DNA of 64,000 nt from Maratus speciosus (GCA_963932465.1 OZ010786.1:536117073-536181072); one strand, 5' to 3'. Counted from the stretch's first letter, positions 48,660 through 61,811 are shown. Program-made: numbers and translations. The notes: a model not told the origin generated them from the sequence alone.

Positions 48660-49560
48660 TTTGAATAATTTGATATTTTAAATACAGAGCTTTAAACTAT
48701 GCAGAAGAAAACGAAATCCGCGAAAATATTTTAAGGAAATGAACGTTTTTAAAAGCGTTAATATTGATATATTTTTTTGAATGAAGTCGTCGTTATAATG
48801 AATGTTTTAAGTTTTCTTTTTTTTTTTAATACTTTGATTTCTGAATCGGATATCTAGTTTAAAATATCGCAGAAAAAAACGAGATTCGTGTCAGTAAGTA
48901 TCGGTAATAATTTTTTTAAAGGGTTAATAATATTACTTTTTAACGGATTGCGTCATTCAAAAAGAAAATAAACGTAGATGCTGTCTTGTGTTGTTCGTTT
49001 TTAAGCATTTTGATTTCCGAACCGGATGCAAAATTTTAAACATTGTAGAACAAAACGGAATTCGCGAGAGAGGCTTACGTAATTGAACGTTTTGTAAATG
49101 ACTGCTATTTATATTTGTCTAAAGCGTAGGCGCTACGTTAAAAAATTTTTAACGTATACGTAATTTGGTACGGTTTTTCTTTTCGTAATTTCATTTGCGA
49201 AAAAGATTTTAAACGTCCCAGAAAAAAACGGAATTCGCAAAAAGAATTTTCTAACGATTTTATTCAAGTGATTAATATTTATATTTTTTGAAAACATATT
49301 ACGACATGTAAAAGAGTATCGAACGTACCCACATATGGTCACGTATTTTTAGTTTTTTGGTACTTTAAACAAAAACTTGGCTGCAGATATTTAAATGCTG
49401 CAGACATTTCGAAAAGTTTCACAATGAAATTTTTCAGAAAGCTTTATGTAATTTTTATTCAAAAGTATCTTCGGTGTAATCGATTTTTTTTTCAAACGTT
49501 ACGCCTATGCGTGTTTTAAAATCCGTGAGTTTTTTTAGTGTTCGTAATTATATAAATACG
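48660..49560 (+). repeat. Tandem array, ~175-bp unit, about 5 copies
   Basis: CAGAAAAAAACGRRATTCGC and variants occur at about 48698, 48869, 49047, 49218 and (weakly) 49400, a period of 168-180 bp. Each unit also has TTTTGATTTCYGAAYCGGAT before that core and an AACGTTTTTAAAAG-like word after it. Copies are strongly diverged. The minus-strand frame at 49133-49342 lies in one unit and is not a gene. Confidence 0.75.
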
Positions 49561-52549
49561 TAGCACGTATAGTTGTCATTTGCTCCATTTGTCTGTCTGT
49601 CACACCATCCGGCCGCATGTAACAGAGCAGAAACTTTCTAACCGAATGGTCAGAAATTTTAAATCTATAAATATATTAAAATTTTGTCGAGTCATTTCAA
49701 ATTTTATGAAAATTACAGGGATAGTCAAAGGCTTTTCGTTACATCACGGCCAATGGGAAAAACTATATTTCAAGTGCATTTTAATGAAGTTACAGCCTTT
49801 CGAACAGAATGAAATTGATATGCACTTATGAAGTGCACTAAAATATACATTCAGTAGAATATGGGGTGCAACAAATATATATAAAACTAGATATTGTACG
49901 AACGCACCTCATTTGCCACGTTTGACGTGCAGTTTCCAAATTGTTTAAATGGTTAACTGTCGAGAACTTATTTTTCGAAACGAACTGTTCTATTAGGAAC
50001 TTAGTAGCGTAGGTGTTTCGAAGAGTCCGATTAAGAGGCTCAAAAGACTAGTGAAAAAACTTCTTAGTAACTTTTGCATCTTCTCTGCATCAGTTATTTC
50101 CATAAAATATCTTCAATGTTTTATTTAATGAAGAAAATTATAAGATATTTAAATTTAATTTTTTTTTTTCAAATTAAGTAAAGAGATAACATGGAAAACT
50201 CAGATATTAGTAATTTTAAAACTAGTATTGATGGTTCGATTGTGTTGAATTTCTACAGAAAATAACAAATTACGCAAACAAGAGCGTTTTGTTTTAATAA
50301 GAATAAAAAAAAACTATTTAATTTATGTTTGTTTAAAAAACTCCGATTGTTAAAAATTGCATTACCTCGTACGGTATTAAAATCAACAAAATAGCCTGGC
50401 CTTGCATTAGCACTTAAATGTAAATCCGACATTAATTTAGTACATTTTCTATTCCTGAAGTTTTTAAGAAATAATTTTTTCTGCCTTGCTTAGTACAGGT
50501 GATTGTTTTTCTGCATATAAAAGAGGCTACATCTAGAATATTAATGCGTGTTTTATTTGAACAAGTGCCAAAAATTCTATTGTAAATTTTGCGGTTTATT
50601 ACACGACTTCTAAAGTTTATATTTCCATTTTTGATACACAGTTTCGTTTATAACTAGACAGGGTCGGCTCCTTGACATTTTCGAAAAAAAAGACATTTCA
50701 TTTCTATGTATTTCCCTTTTTCATTTAGTTTACCTTTCAAATATTAGGATATAATGGATAAGAATTGTTATAAATGACGTATGTTATTTAAATAAAGTTA
50801 TGTAATCTGATTACTTACAGTCACATTAGCAATAAATATTTAAAACATGAACAGTGCAAACTGTTTCAATTAGTTGGATGAAATCCGAATTTTTGATTTA
50901 ATATATATTACAAAAAAAAAAACGAAATTTTTGCTATGAAGTTTTTGCTTTAGCTATTTTTAGTAAAATTACAATTTTATTTCCTTTAAAAAGAGTAATA
51001 ATATTTACTACTTCGAAACATTTTTTTCTGGATTTTTCTGTATATTATTTTGTGCAATAAAGACCAGTGTTTACCTTTTCAAAAAAGTTGTTTTATCTTA
51101 TTTATCCATAACCTTTAATTACTCAATAAAGAAAAGTATGATGATGGAAATTTTTACTTTTTGGAGCTCAGAACAACCAATCAGGATAAAAGGGTTCATT
51201 CTAACTTAACGATGTGTTCTGAAGGCTATCAGTAATCAATCCAGTGCTATTATCAATTAGCCTAAAAGAGAAGCTTTAAAAAATTAAAAAAAAGTAAAAT
51301 ATAAGGGGTGGTCCACTGGGTACTTAGGCCCACTGTACCCCGCTCTCCCCCACATAACGGACAAATTATGCACACACGTTCATTTAAAGGACTGTTTTTT
51401 AGTAAACGACATTGTATTTTAAACGCCTACCTCACCATAACAGTCTTCAGACTATTAACACGAGAGTAGTCGCATCTTTGTTTTAAAACACAATTGTTCG
51501 CCTTCGGTCTTTTTGCCACAGGTCACAGCATACAGAAAATGAAAAATAAGAAACAATTAATATTAAAACATTGCATTTCAGTGAAGTTGTACATTATCCT
51601 TATACTTAAATTGTACGATTTTGCACGAGCTTTGGAATATTGTCGAAAAGTAAAAATAAACTGACTGTTAAGAACTTTTTGCATAATTTTTGACGAATTT
51701 CAACTTGTACCTTGTTGGTACTTGTACCAAAATTGTACCTTGAAAGAAAAAAAAATAGACGTCTTTTTACTTGACTATGGTGGTGGAGAATATTTAACAT
51801 CAGCAGCATGGAAATTCCCCATTGTATCTGTAAGTTGAGATTGGTAATGATAAGATAATTGTTTTTAGGGTAAAAAGCCCGGCATGGGACAACTGTAGGG
51901 TTAAGATTGTGCTACGCTTTTGATTTAAATCATATGTTATAGAACCATTTTTCAGTTCTCGAACATGAATTCAATGCCTTTAACAACACGTTTGCGTGCA
52001 TTTTAAAGACCGTATCTTTTCTATCCAAATAGTGCATAGGCGGAATTCGCAACAATATTTTTGATTCAAATCGCATAACTAACGAAGTGATTCGTTTCAA
52101 AAGGGCATAGCGGGATAAGCATTGGAAACATGCCTTTCAATCAAATTTCCTGATTTTTTCCGCAGATGTGGCTACATATCTGACAATATATTTCCTCTAT
52201 TATCACCCTATAAATATTGATATTTAAAGAGATAAAAATGTATTTTCGCTTTTTTAAAAAAACCGATTTTCTCAAAAACTGCTGCGCGGAATTTCATGCC
52301 ATTAACTGAGGATATATAGATACCAAAGATGCATAAGTGGTAATTTTTATGTATAATTTTCTATATAATTTTCTGTTTATAAAAACTGTGTGAAATAGAG
52401 AAAGAAAAAATTTAAAAAAATAAAAATCGTATCTTATGGTTATCCGAAAATTCCCATTTTTTTTGTAAAAAAATTCTCCATATGTGCCTGTATATTCTAT
52501 ATAAATGCCGAAAGTTTGCGTTGAGTACTACATATAAATATTTACAAAA
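49561..52549. other. Mostly AT-rich DNA, no gene found
   Basis: An 83-codon frame at 49580-49831 is less AT-biased, but I do not recognise it. Around 51300-51350 a G+C-richer patch (GTACCCCGCTCTCCCCCAC) resembles an isolated end of a pogo-like element, without a partner that I can find. The rest is AT-rich. Confidence 0.4.
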
Positions 52550-52879
52550 ATGTATATTAAAATTATTGAAATTCATTTTAAGGCGTTATTTGGGCGGAGC
52601 TACTTAACTTGAGCATCCGAAGAATTTTTGGAACAAAGTCAGCAGAGAATATGTCAACTGATGTATTTTAGATTCCATTAAGCATATAAACCATGTTTTT
52701 CAACATCATGTTCATTTTGATATCGACAGAGTTGAGAATGTTGCTCATGTGTTCATTAAAATTTAAAATACAGCAATTCTGTAACTGTTTATTCCAAAAA
52801 TTCTTCGGGTGTGGAAGTTGAGTAGCTCCGCCCAAAATCACGCCTTAAAATGAATTTCAATAATTTTAATACACATTGT
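52550..52879. repeat. Fold-back element with ~85-bp arms
   Basis: ATTAAAATTATTGAAATTC and ATTTTAAGGCGT, then GGGCGGAGCTACT, AACTT and CCGAAGAATTTTTGGAA on the left recur inverted on the right (52790-52875) with few changes. The centre of about 150 bp is AT-rich. Outer bases are TGTRTATTAAAA. The arms are well conserved relative to their surroundings, implying a fairly recent insertion. The target duplication is not certain. Confidence 0.75.
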
Positions 52880-53785
52880 ACAAATCACAAATGTAAAAAT
52901 AACTTCCATTCTAATATTAAAGATTGCTGCATTTATCTCTTCTGTTTTATTTAATGACCCAAATGTTATTGGAAAATAAATTGCATTTGCGAGAAAAGGT
53001 TACAAATCATGAACTGAAAATTACTACATTGAATTAGAGATTAGTAAATGGAAAAGAAAAAACGAACAGATAAAATTCCGTATGGATTTAAGCATAGAAT
53101 TAAATTACAAATTTTAGTTTAACGTGGGGGGGGGACAACAGGTTTTATAAGCAAAAATATGATTTAAATTAATTTTGAGGAAAACGTGATATGTGATCGA
53201 AACTCTGTCGCAGTGCTGTACCTTAAATTATTAGAAAGAAGCATAAAAAAAATCAAGACAATCCGATATAGATTATTTTATTTTGTTAAAGGCAGCTACA
53301 AAGCAATAATTTATGCAATCCATTTACATAGTTCAATGTATAGCTCGACCAACATCCAAACGGAACTCCAGTTCAATCCTCGTGTTCATTAGCATTAATT
53401 GCGGAATCGAATGTATCACAAGCGTGATTTTAGCCTTCAGTACTTCATTGTCAGTCACAGAAGAATCATACACTTTGTTCTTTACAAAACACTACAAGAA
53501 GAAACCGAGTGCGTTTTAAATTAATCTGAAAATCAGAAGAAATGCATGTTTGAAACGGAACTTACGGACAAGTAGCGCAATCTACGATAGAAGTCTGGAA
53601 CTGATTATTTTTATTAGCTTGAAGAATACTTTTCATTATGTGAAGCATTCTAGTTCAAACCGCACTTCTGTATGATAATTACTTGATTTTATTACGGAAT
53701 TTTAAAATGTGTCAGGGACTTTTGGACACCCTGTATATATACTAAACTAAATCTTTGCCCAAAAACATTCATCGCCCAAACTTTT
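52880..53785. other. AT-rich DNA, no gene found
   Basis: Two overlapping plus frames (53186-53392, 53313-53519) lack motifs. A lone CAGGGTGTCCAAAAGTCC end (minus strand) lies at 53710-53735. A G-run is present at about 53127. Confidence 0.4.
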
Positions 53786-53996
53786 TTTTTTTTCCCTGGA
53801 TCCCGAGGAGCTATTCAGCATATGGCCCGGTCAGGTGGTCTGTCTAACGCAAGGCATTCAGTGCTTATTTCCCAGGCAAGCTTTGTACCCATTTTAAGGA
53901 CTCCGGTGAGATGAGAGGCAGAATAGACCATGCCCACTTCTGGGTTGAATTCTGGACCTGTTGACTGTTAGACAGATGTGACGGACGCCACTGGTC
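53786..53996 (-). mobile_element. SINE-like repeat with poly(A) tail
   Basis: On the minus strand it begins CCAGTGGCGTCCGTCACATC, contains a box B-like AGAATTCAACCC about 45 bp in, and ends in GGATCCAGGG followed by poly(A) (the T-run at 53783-53798). The layout (weak tRNA-like head, body of about 150 bp, A tail) fits a SINE, of a family different from the one at 8029-8261. A truncated relative of its head occurs at 54581-54705. Confidence 0.5.
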
Positions 53997-55275
53997 TTTT
54001 AAAACAGATACATATAAGCTTTCTAAAAATGCCATAAGTAGATTTAAGTGGAATTCATTTTTTTTTTTTTTTTAAATGCGCATTAAGTTCAATGTACTAC
54101 ACACTAAAAGTTAATAACTAAAAAAAAATCATCACATTTGTATGCAAATTATTTTTTTTCTTGAAAATATTGAATAGATAAAGTTATAATCATTGTTGAA
54201 AATAAATGTTGTTATTCTTGATTTCAAATTAATATAGAAAAATATGCTAAAAGGGAAAAAAAAATCATAAATACTTAGATTATAGCTTTAAAAAATGTCA
54301 TACATTCAAAACATATACAAAATCCTCTACTGACTAACTTAAAAAAAATTAAATCTAAAAAAAATAAATGCATATCCGAAGAAAAGATGTATGTCTAAGA
54401 AATGTAGCGGAAATTTGTATAATGTGTATTTGCGAAATTACACAAGAGATGAATATTTGCAATAAACGGAAAAAATCTTCATTTTAAGTTTATTTTTCAA
54501 GTTTTCCATATTTTTTCTTATTATTCAATATTATTGTAAATTGCAATTATATGAACAAACTCAAAATACAGTGTTTATTTTCGAAGCAACCTTGGTACCC
54601 AGTTTACGGCCTCCGAAGTTATGAGAAGCAGAATAAAACTTGCCCAATCCTGGGCTGAACTCTAGATCTATTGATTTGTAGCCAGATGTGCCAGACGCCA
54701 CTGGGCATTTAACCCATTTATATATAAGCTTTCTAAATATGCCGTAAGTATTAGATATAAGAGGAATTAATTTTTTTTTAATTGCGCATTAAGTTAAAAT
54801 CCTAAACAATGAATGTTAATATATTTTTTTTAAAAATCATGACAATTTTATGCAAATTATTATTATTTTTTTGCAAAAAATATGGAATACATAACGTTCT
54901 AATAAACGATGAAAATAACTGTTATTTTTCTTGTTTTCAAATTAATATCGAAAACATATGTTAAAGAGGAAAAAAAAAATAAATACTTAGAATCTGGTAA
55001 AAAAAGAAAAAAATATCATACATTCAAAACCTTTCCAAAATCCTCTACTGCCTAAATTAAAAATATATATATATAAATAAATGCATATCCAGAACAAAGC
55101 TGTTTGTACCCGAATATGTAGTGGAAATTTGTATAATGTGCATTTGCGCAATTACATAAGATATGAATTTTTGCAATAAACGGAAAAAATAAATCTTTAT
55201 TGTAAATATTTTTTTCAAGTTTCCCATATTTTTCTTATTATTCCATATTATTGGAAACTGTAACTAAAAAAACAA
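53871..55275 (+). repeat. Tandem duplication of a ~710-bp unit containing SINE sequence
   Basis: 53871-54580 and 54581-55275 match along their lengths. Landmarks are CTTTGTACCCATTTT / CTTGGTACCCAGTTT (53881/54591), GACGCCACTGG (53980/54690), ATATAAGCTTTCTAAA (54013/54722), TGCGCATTAAGTT (54078/54783) and TTTGCAATAAACGGAAAAAAT (54457/55167). The duplicated unit begins within the SINE, so the SINE inserted before the duplication. The second SINE part lacks its poly(A) end. Confidence 0.75.
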
Positions 55276-56007
55276 ACTGAAATTATATTATTTGTTCCTA
55301 TTCTAAAAAGAACTGACCTATATACGGTGAAACTTCCAGTTATTGACAGCTAACTAGTAACTGACACTTCAGCAAAAATTTAACACAGAAAAGCATTTTA
55401 TTGTAAAAATGTACAAACTAATGTTATCTAATGCTAACTTAGATACTTATTTTTATTTTGGAGTCAATGTATTCACCATTAGTAGGGCAGAAAATATTCA
55501 ATGAGGAATGAACTTTTGAGAACACAAAAAGTGCTATTTTGAGCCAAACAACTTGCTTCTGAAATTAAGCTAATATTTCTTTAATCAATTTTCAATGTAA
55601 TCATACTAAACTCTTCTTAAAGTTACACCTGTAGAAATTAGTTAAAAGGTACCTATGATACATTAGGGTCATGATTTATAGTTTACATTTCTTTAACTTA
55701 ACTTAATAGTTATTGCTAACCAGTTATTGCTTCCATGAATCTGATTTCTCCAGTATCTAATAGAGGAATCAGATGTTCGTTATATTAAAGAAAATTGAAA
55801 TCGATTGTTTTAACTGTTTGACAAAAATAATAATACAACATAATAAGTTTTTTTCCCGTAGTGAACACTATTAAAATTTTAATTGTTCCACCAGCGAGCG
55901 TCTGAAACCAATTGTCAGTTACTAGTTCATAAATGTCAGTTACAGGATATCTGCATTAATAGTACTTTAAAACATGAAAAAACATGCATTTGAATTATGA
56001 TAACGTA

Positions 56008-56796
56008 CAGTGAAATACGTTTAACACGAAACTGAGGGGATCGAAAAAAAAAATTCGTGTTAAAAGAATTTCGCGTTAAAAGATTATTTAAAAAAGAACA
56101 AACTCGAAAACATTTTCGACGTCATCAAATTTTATTTAGATTTCCTGTTAAACTACTTGTAAGTTGCATCCATTAGGATAAAAAGCAAGTCAACGAAATA
56201 TTGTTTTGCAGGGAAAAAATCAGATCTGTTTTTGAAGTGTCTTTTTCAACAGTCTGAGATCTAGCTTGTTTGGACCAAATAAGCAAAGCTATCTCCAAAT
56301 CTTCGTGCTTAGCAGTTCTCATACGTTTTATCTCAGGCTTAAACATACTATGCTCAAACATAAACATAATGGGATTACTGTTTTGTTATTATTGTTGATA
56401 ATGTAAAATTGGCAATGCAAAACTTTTTGCAGATTTCTGTTTTCGTCCTTCTGTTTCATTAACTGCATTAAGCAGCTTCATCTTCATTTCAAGCGAAATA
56501 GCAGTTTGTTTTTGAACCAATTTCTCAGTAATTGTGCTGATAAAACACAAGCTAATTTACAAAAAACACAAAATTCACTGATTTTCACACAAAATTCAGT
56601 GGTTTTAACACAAAATTCACCAATTTCAACACAAACTTACTAGCTCGAAAGCAATTTTTTTTGCTAAACGATTTTTGCTTCGTGTTAAAAGAATAAAAAT
56701 GTATTAAATTGTATCGTATACTGTCCGGACTGCTATATCATTTCGTGTTAACCGATTTTTCGTGTTAAGCGTTTTCGTGTTAAACGTATTTCACTG
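56008..56796 (-). mobile_element. Tigger-like element, internally deleted, nested
   Basis: CAGTGAAATACGTTTAACACG and its exact inverse bound 789 bp, with TA on both sides (56006-56007 and 56797-56798). ACACGAAA/TTAACACG words recur several times near both ends, and ACACAAAATTCA repeats occur at 56570-56640. Ends starting CAGT, TA target and the enclosed coding remnant identify a Tigger/pogo element that lost its catalytic region. Confidence 0.85.
56173..56520 (-). pseudogene. Tigger-type transposase, N-terminal DNA-binding fragment
   Basis: On the minus strand the first block LEMKMKLLNAVNETEGRKQ (about 56495-56440) corresponds to the first CENP-B-like helix-turn-helix. After stops comes KRMRTAKHEDLEIALLIWSK followed by QARSQ (about 56325-56255), the second CENP-B-type domain, whose KRMRTAKxEDxExALLxWxxQARSQ pattern is diagnostic of Tigger transposases. 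The DDE domain is absent. In-frame stops separate the two blocks, so nothing functional is made. Confidence 0.8.
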
Positions 56797-57421
56797 TATA
56801 TAAATAAGGTTTAACCCCTTAATTCTCGATCCCGTGACATTCACGGTATGTGTCTTTTATTCAGATTATTCGATTCCCACAAGTTATATAAAATAGTTTA
56901 ATTGGCTTTATTATGGTATTATTTTACCTATCATTAAAAAGGTCAATATTTCTTTTTCAAAAAAGTTGTGCCAATAAGCAATTTGTATTATTAAACCTTA
57001 ATTTAATGCGACCGTTAAGGGGTTAAGTATTACTTTTAAGTAATACTTAACCCCTCAGTACCTCTTTTAAGTATTACTTTTATAGTAAATATTAAGTATT
57101 TTTAAACTATAAATTACTAGAAATAACTTTTTTTTTAATATTTGCAAATGAAGTGTCACTCACTCCTTCACTTTATATCAGTTAATGGTTTTTTTTTTAA
57201 AAGGTTAGTGTCATTTACTAGAGTTTTCAAAAATATTTAACAAAAAACAATTTTTAATAATAGAATGCATAATTTTTCAAACTGTTGTCAAGAATAATTT
57301 TTTATTGTGTCTCTACGATCCTTCCAAAGAGAAAGATAGGATTAAAACGGATTTCAAAATTTGTAATAATGATGTGAACAAAAATAACCCTTAAGTTGTC
57401 AGTTACTTGAGGTTTCACACT

Positions 57422-60389
57422 AATGGTTTAATAAACATTCTTGAATATTAAATGCCATTTTTCACTGCTTTGTTCCAACCACGAAGTGAAAAATGTATGT
57501 GATAAATATTTAGAAAATAAATAATAACAGTAATAATAAACTGTATTTTTGAAACAAAAATCATGATAATCAGTTTTGATCTATCAATATTATATTACAT
57601 AATAGAGAGATTTTCAAAAGGTGGGATCATTAAACGTTAACTATATGTATTTTTTAAATTTTTCAAATTGAAGGCCATTTTTTTTGTCTATAAATATAAT
57701 ATATAAATATTTTTAATAGTCTACAAAATTATACACAAACATTAAAAGACAACAACTATTCTGGATAATTAATTAATAAAGCATTGAATTAGCAGTTGTG
57801 TACGTTACAAATCTTGGACATTTTTTCGCACGTACGTTACAGATTTTGGACGTTGCTCTTAGTATTTAAAAAATTCTTAAAACTAAGAATGTAGTAAATG
57901 TGTCCTATAATTGTATGTGTATACATATATATATATGTGTATAACTATCTCTTGTTATCCAGTAATAATAATAATAAAATCAAATGCTTTGTTACGTACG
58001 TTATTTCAGGACATAACAAAATACAGAAAAATTCCTTATAGAAAAGTCCTTCTATCTTCAAAAAAGCAATAAATCAGCCTGCCATCTCTTAACGAAATTA
58101 TCAAAAAATCATCCGTTGCCTTTATGCATTCGTTGTTTACCATTAGAACCACCTGGGAAAAAGTTAAAACTCTTTTTCTTGGTGGTACATTGGAGCAGTT
58201 AACATTATGAATGTCCAAAATTGGCCTCTTTAGCAAAAAATAATAAAATTTTAAGATATTTATACAATGCTTTTACAATAAATTATGTCATTTTCTGTCT
58301 CTGGATAGAATTAACAACTCAGTGTAAAAAAAAATAAAGTCTGTGATAATTAAAGTTATGTTTGAAAGGCTTAAAGTTATGACGTGTGTCCAGTGCCCAC
58401 CTTTTGAGAATCGCCCAATAGTCTTTTTTAACAATGCAGATTGTTTACATAAATTTTAAATAAACGGTATTCTAACTCATGATAATATAAACGTATAACC
58501 TAAATACTGCGTATGAAGAAAGCGTGCTTTTAAATTATCGACATACATTTTCTTTCTACCCTTATAAATCTAACAAATTTTATCAAAAACTCTGTCAAAA
58601 AATCCGTTCGTCCGCTTTATCAGTTAAAATTTGTACCCAATGACACACTAATGGAACACATTTTTGTAATATTGATATATGTAAATTTTGCATGCATAAC
58701 AGACATGTATTTGTATATGTATAATGCAAACAAAAATTTATAAGAAGCATTGAAAATGTATTATTTTATGAAGTTTGAAATAAATATGTTTATCTCGAAC
58801 AAATGTTTTCCAAAACAGAAATTTAAAGCCTTGAGTCAAATTCACAGAGTTTTATCACAATTACGATTGAAACTGTAAATTATATTTTAAATGGTAGAGT
58901 TATTCGCATGATAAAAAAATAGATATGAACTGATTGATAAAGCGTATGAGATGCCCACTATTAGCTGAGTTGTATTTATCTAGATAAAGCATTTATCAAT
59001 AAGCAAGAATAAGCAAGTAAGGACAAATTCTACACATATTCAAAAACAAATGGTGTTATGGAACATTAAACAAAACAATGATTCAAGGCAGACACAATTA
59101 TTAATTATAACGACAGCTTTCATGCTAACCTAGAGATATTTCATATACTAAAAAAATAATAATCTCTGTAAATATTCTGCAACTATTTCAAACAAACTTA
59201 TTTTGTTCCCAGTATATCGTAACTTTAAAATTATTCCACTAAGAACACATCATATATTGTCTCTAATAATTACAAACTATCATTTGTTTCAGAAACAGAA
59301 ACGCTAAAAAATACTTTGAAAATTTCTTCGAAACTAATTATCTCAAAAAGAACTCGTGGATTAAAATAAAAATATTAATACGACAGTCGTTAATGATACA
59401 TTCATTTGAAACCATGGCAAAATCTTAAGTAAAGAGAATCTGTTATTGTCACATTTAATTGCCATAACAAATTTATCACGCAGAAACTGTTTCTTTCGCT
59501 TTATCTTAAAACAGAAACTACATTAGCAAAATTAATTGAAATCAAAGTTACGCACAGACTCTATTGTTCTTTAGTTAAAGGAAAAATAATGCTGAATAAG
59601 TAAAGAATGTTATTATATCCAATAATACCCGCATAATGTTTAAAAAAGAAAAGCCATGAAGCATGGAAAAAATTAAGTATGTTATATTTAACAAACAGTT
59701 TTAATTCGCAAAAGCAACACAACTTATAAATTAAATGATATAATTAGAGCTGTAATCTTTTAAAATTAAATTATATGTACGTTTATACACCAGTACAGCA
59801 AAAAACATCTTGTATACAAATATAGACAAAAGCACGGGATGCTTCAGTTCAATATCATCCGAGTCTTTAAGTAACGTGATCAATAATTGAGATATGGTAA
59901 CGGTATTTCTAGCAAAAGGAATCTGCTATGTGAAAAGGCGATAAAACCTCAAAACTTTAATAGTACAAAGTTATTTGATCAGTGAAATGTATGTAATCTC
60001 AACTGCATTCCAAAAATCGACTCGTCTAATTTAACACTAATTGGATGCGGGTATCAGGCGGATATTACATATTTTCGCTACCTTGAATGTAACAATATAT
60101 TGAAAAGTGATTAAAGTTACCACCATCGTCTTCATTTTATGAGACCTAAATTAGACTATCAAAATTTAGCAATTTATTTGACATTACACACGGTATATCA
60201 ATTCAATAAAGTGTATTTTAAGCCAGTGTCGTGATTACACAGATTTTTGCACAGGAAAAGGTAAATCTGTTTTAAATGTCGTTAAAATATTTTCATTACT
60301 CTTACTGTTATAGCCATGAAACCGGACTAGATTAAATCAAGCACCGTATAATTTGGACCAATTGAGAATAACGGGGCACTGCTTCCTTA
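57422..60389. other. AT-rich DNA, no gene found
   Basis: A 66-codon minus frame at 58036-58236 is less AT-biased and includes CSNVPPRKRVLTFSQVVLMV; I do not recognise it. ACGTTACAGATTTTGGACGTT-like phrases occur at 57802-57855, and ATGAATGTCCAAAATTGGCC lies at 58208; they could be the two ends of an old element, unproven. The rest is AT-rich. Confidence 0.35.
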
Positions 60390-60393
60390 TTAA

Positions 60394-61147
60394 GGTATCC
60401 GAACACCTTTAAAACGTACATTTTTATCAAAATATAATTTTTTTTGCAATAATATTAAAATTGAATCTTTCATCTATCGAAATCTGTTTAAATTTTGTCT
60501 GTATCTAAAATAGAAGCCGAGTTACAGACGTTTAAAATTACATCTTTTACGTTATTTACATTAAGTTACGTCTATCCTAAAAGATAATTTAGCTTTTTCT
60601 CAAAATGAAGTTTTTCACATTTTTACTGTACGCAAAACACTATTAAACAAAAAATTATGCATGAAATGCTACAAAATTTTCTGTTCTTCTGTTACAAATG
60701 TCTTTTGAAGGAATAGACTACGCTCATGATAATATATTAAATAGTCTTATATTTACACTGGTATAAATGACAAACTTGAGACACATTTTGCGAATTTTTC
60801 ATTACAAGTACTTATAGTATTTCAAGTACTTTAACTGCCATATCATCTGAGATAGAGATGCGATTATAATGTGTGTAGTCTAAGTCCTAGAGCAAGTTAT
60901 TCTGTTTATTATGCAATTTACAAAATGTGAATACATTGTTTTATTTTTTAGTTATCATGTTTTTCCGGAAAGTCAATTTTTGACATAATTTTGCCTGTTT
61001 TTTTTTCTTTAAAAAATTATTTTTGGGTAATTGCTAAAATGTTTATAATTTTTTCAAAGTTTTAAAGTAAATGTCATTATAACAAATGGATAACAAGAGA
61101 TAATTTCAAAAAGTACAGAAAATCACTTCCGAAGGTGTGCGGATACC
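60394..61147. mobile_element. TTAA-target TIR element, 754 bp
   Basis: TTAA at 60390-60393 and 61148-61151 flank ends GGTATCCGAACACCTT and, inverted, GGTATCCGCACACCTT (15 of 16). The interior is AT-rich with no open frame of note. A TTAA duplication indicates piggyBac or Kolobok mobilisation. The ends differ from those of the palindromic MITE at 5534-5814, so this is a separate family. Confidence 0.8.
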
Positions 61148-61811
61148 TTAAAGCATTGCTTGTTCCAATATGTTCTATAACTACTTAAAAAATGTAAATT
61201 TTATATTGAAAGACTATGTATATGCAGCTCCAAGTTAAAAAATTAGAATAATTCCTTTCATTTGAATTTGGAATTATATTTAGCTTCATTTCAGTATAGT
61301 AAAATTGAAAAAGAACAGCGCTTGATGTTTTAATAACTTTGCATGTTATTAAAGAAGATTAAAAGAGTAAAAGTTTCAATTTTGAGTGAATATTGTATTT
61401 TTTTCTAATTTGCATTTTTTTTTCATTACTTACTACAATATTTTTTCTAAAAATAAAAGTAACATATTTATTGCTATTTATTCATCAATGTCATACCTAA
61501 ATGATACAATATCGTCCCCTACATTGTGTCAAAATCCACTTATCTAGCACACACGTATTACTAGGAAATATGCACCATATGTATTCAGACGATAAATATC
61601 CTTTTCAATGTAGTCCCTATGGTATTCAAAAGTAAATATTCCAAATTTACTGTTGAGAACATTTTTTATACTGCATTTTGTTTATCAGAGCATTTTTCAG
61701 TATGTTATGCTAAAAAAAAGTTTTGAGTTTGTTTACTTTAAAAAGCACTTTTCAAAGCGCGTAGGGCAACATTATATAATATACAGCCACTCTAGCATAT
61801 TGCTACTTACT

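Larger units (their letters stand above)
55323..57421. mobile_element. TIR element with GTGAAACYTC ends and AGTAACTGACA words
   Basis: The left end is TA + CGGTGAAACTTCCAG then TTATTGACA. The right end, inverted, is TA + GTGTGAAACCTCAAG then TAACTGACA. AGTAACTGACA-type words recur near both ends and at 55910-55945. A separate Tigger-type element (56008-56796) is nested inside, so this element alone is about 1.3 kb. No transposase of its own is readable. The TA borders suggest Tc1/mariner/pogo. Confidence 0.6.

Noticed and set aside
49580..49831. 83-codon plus frame
   Set aside because: Less AT-biased than most, but no motif, no splice signals that I can defend and no known relative.
58036..58236. 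66-codon minus frame and flanking TTGGACRTT phrases as a TIR element
   Set aside because: The phrases do not align as inverted ends over a useful length, and the frame has no recognised domain.
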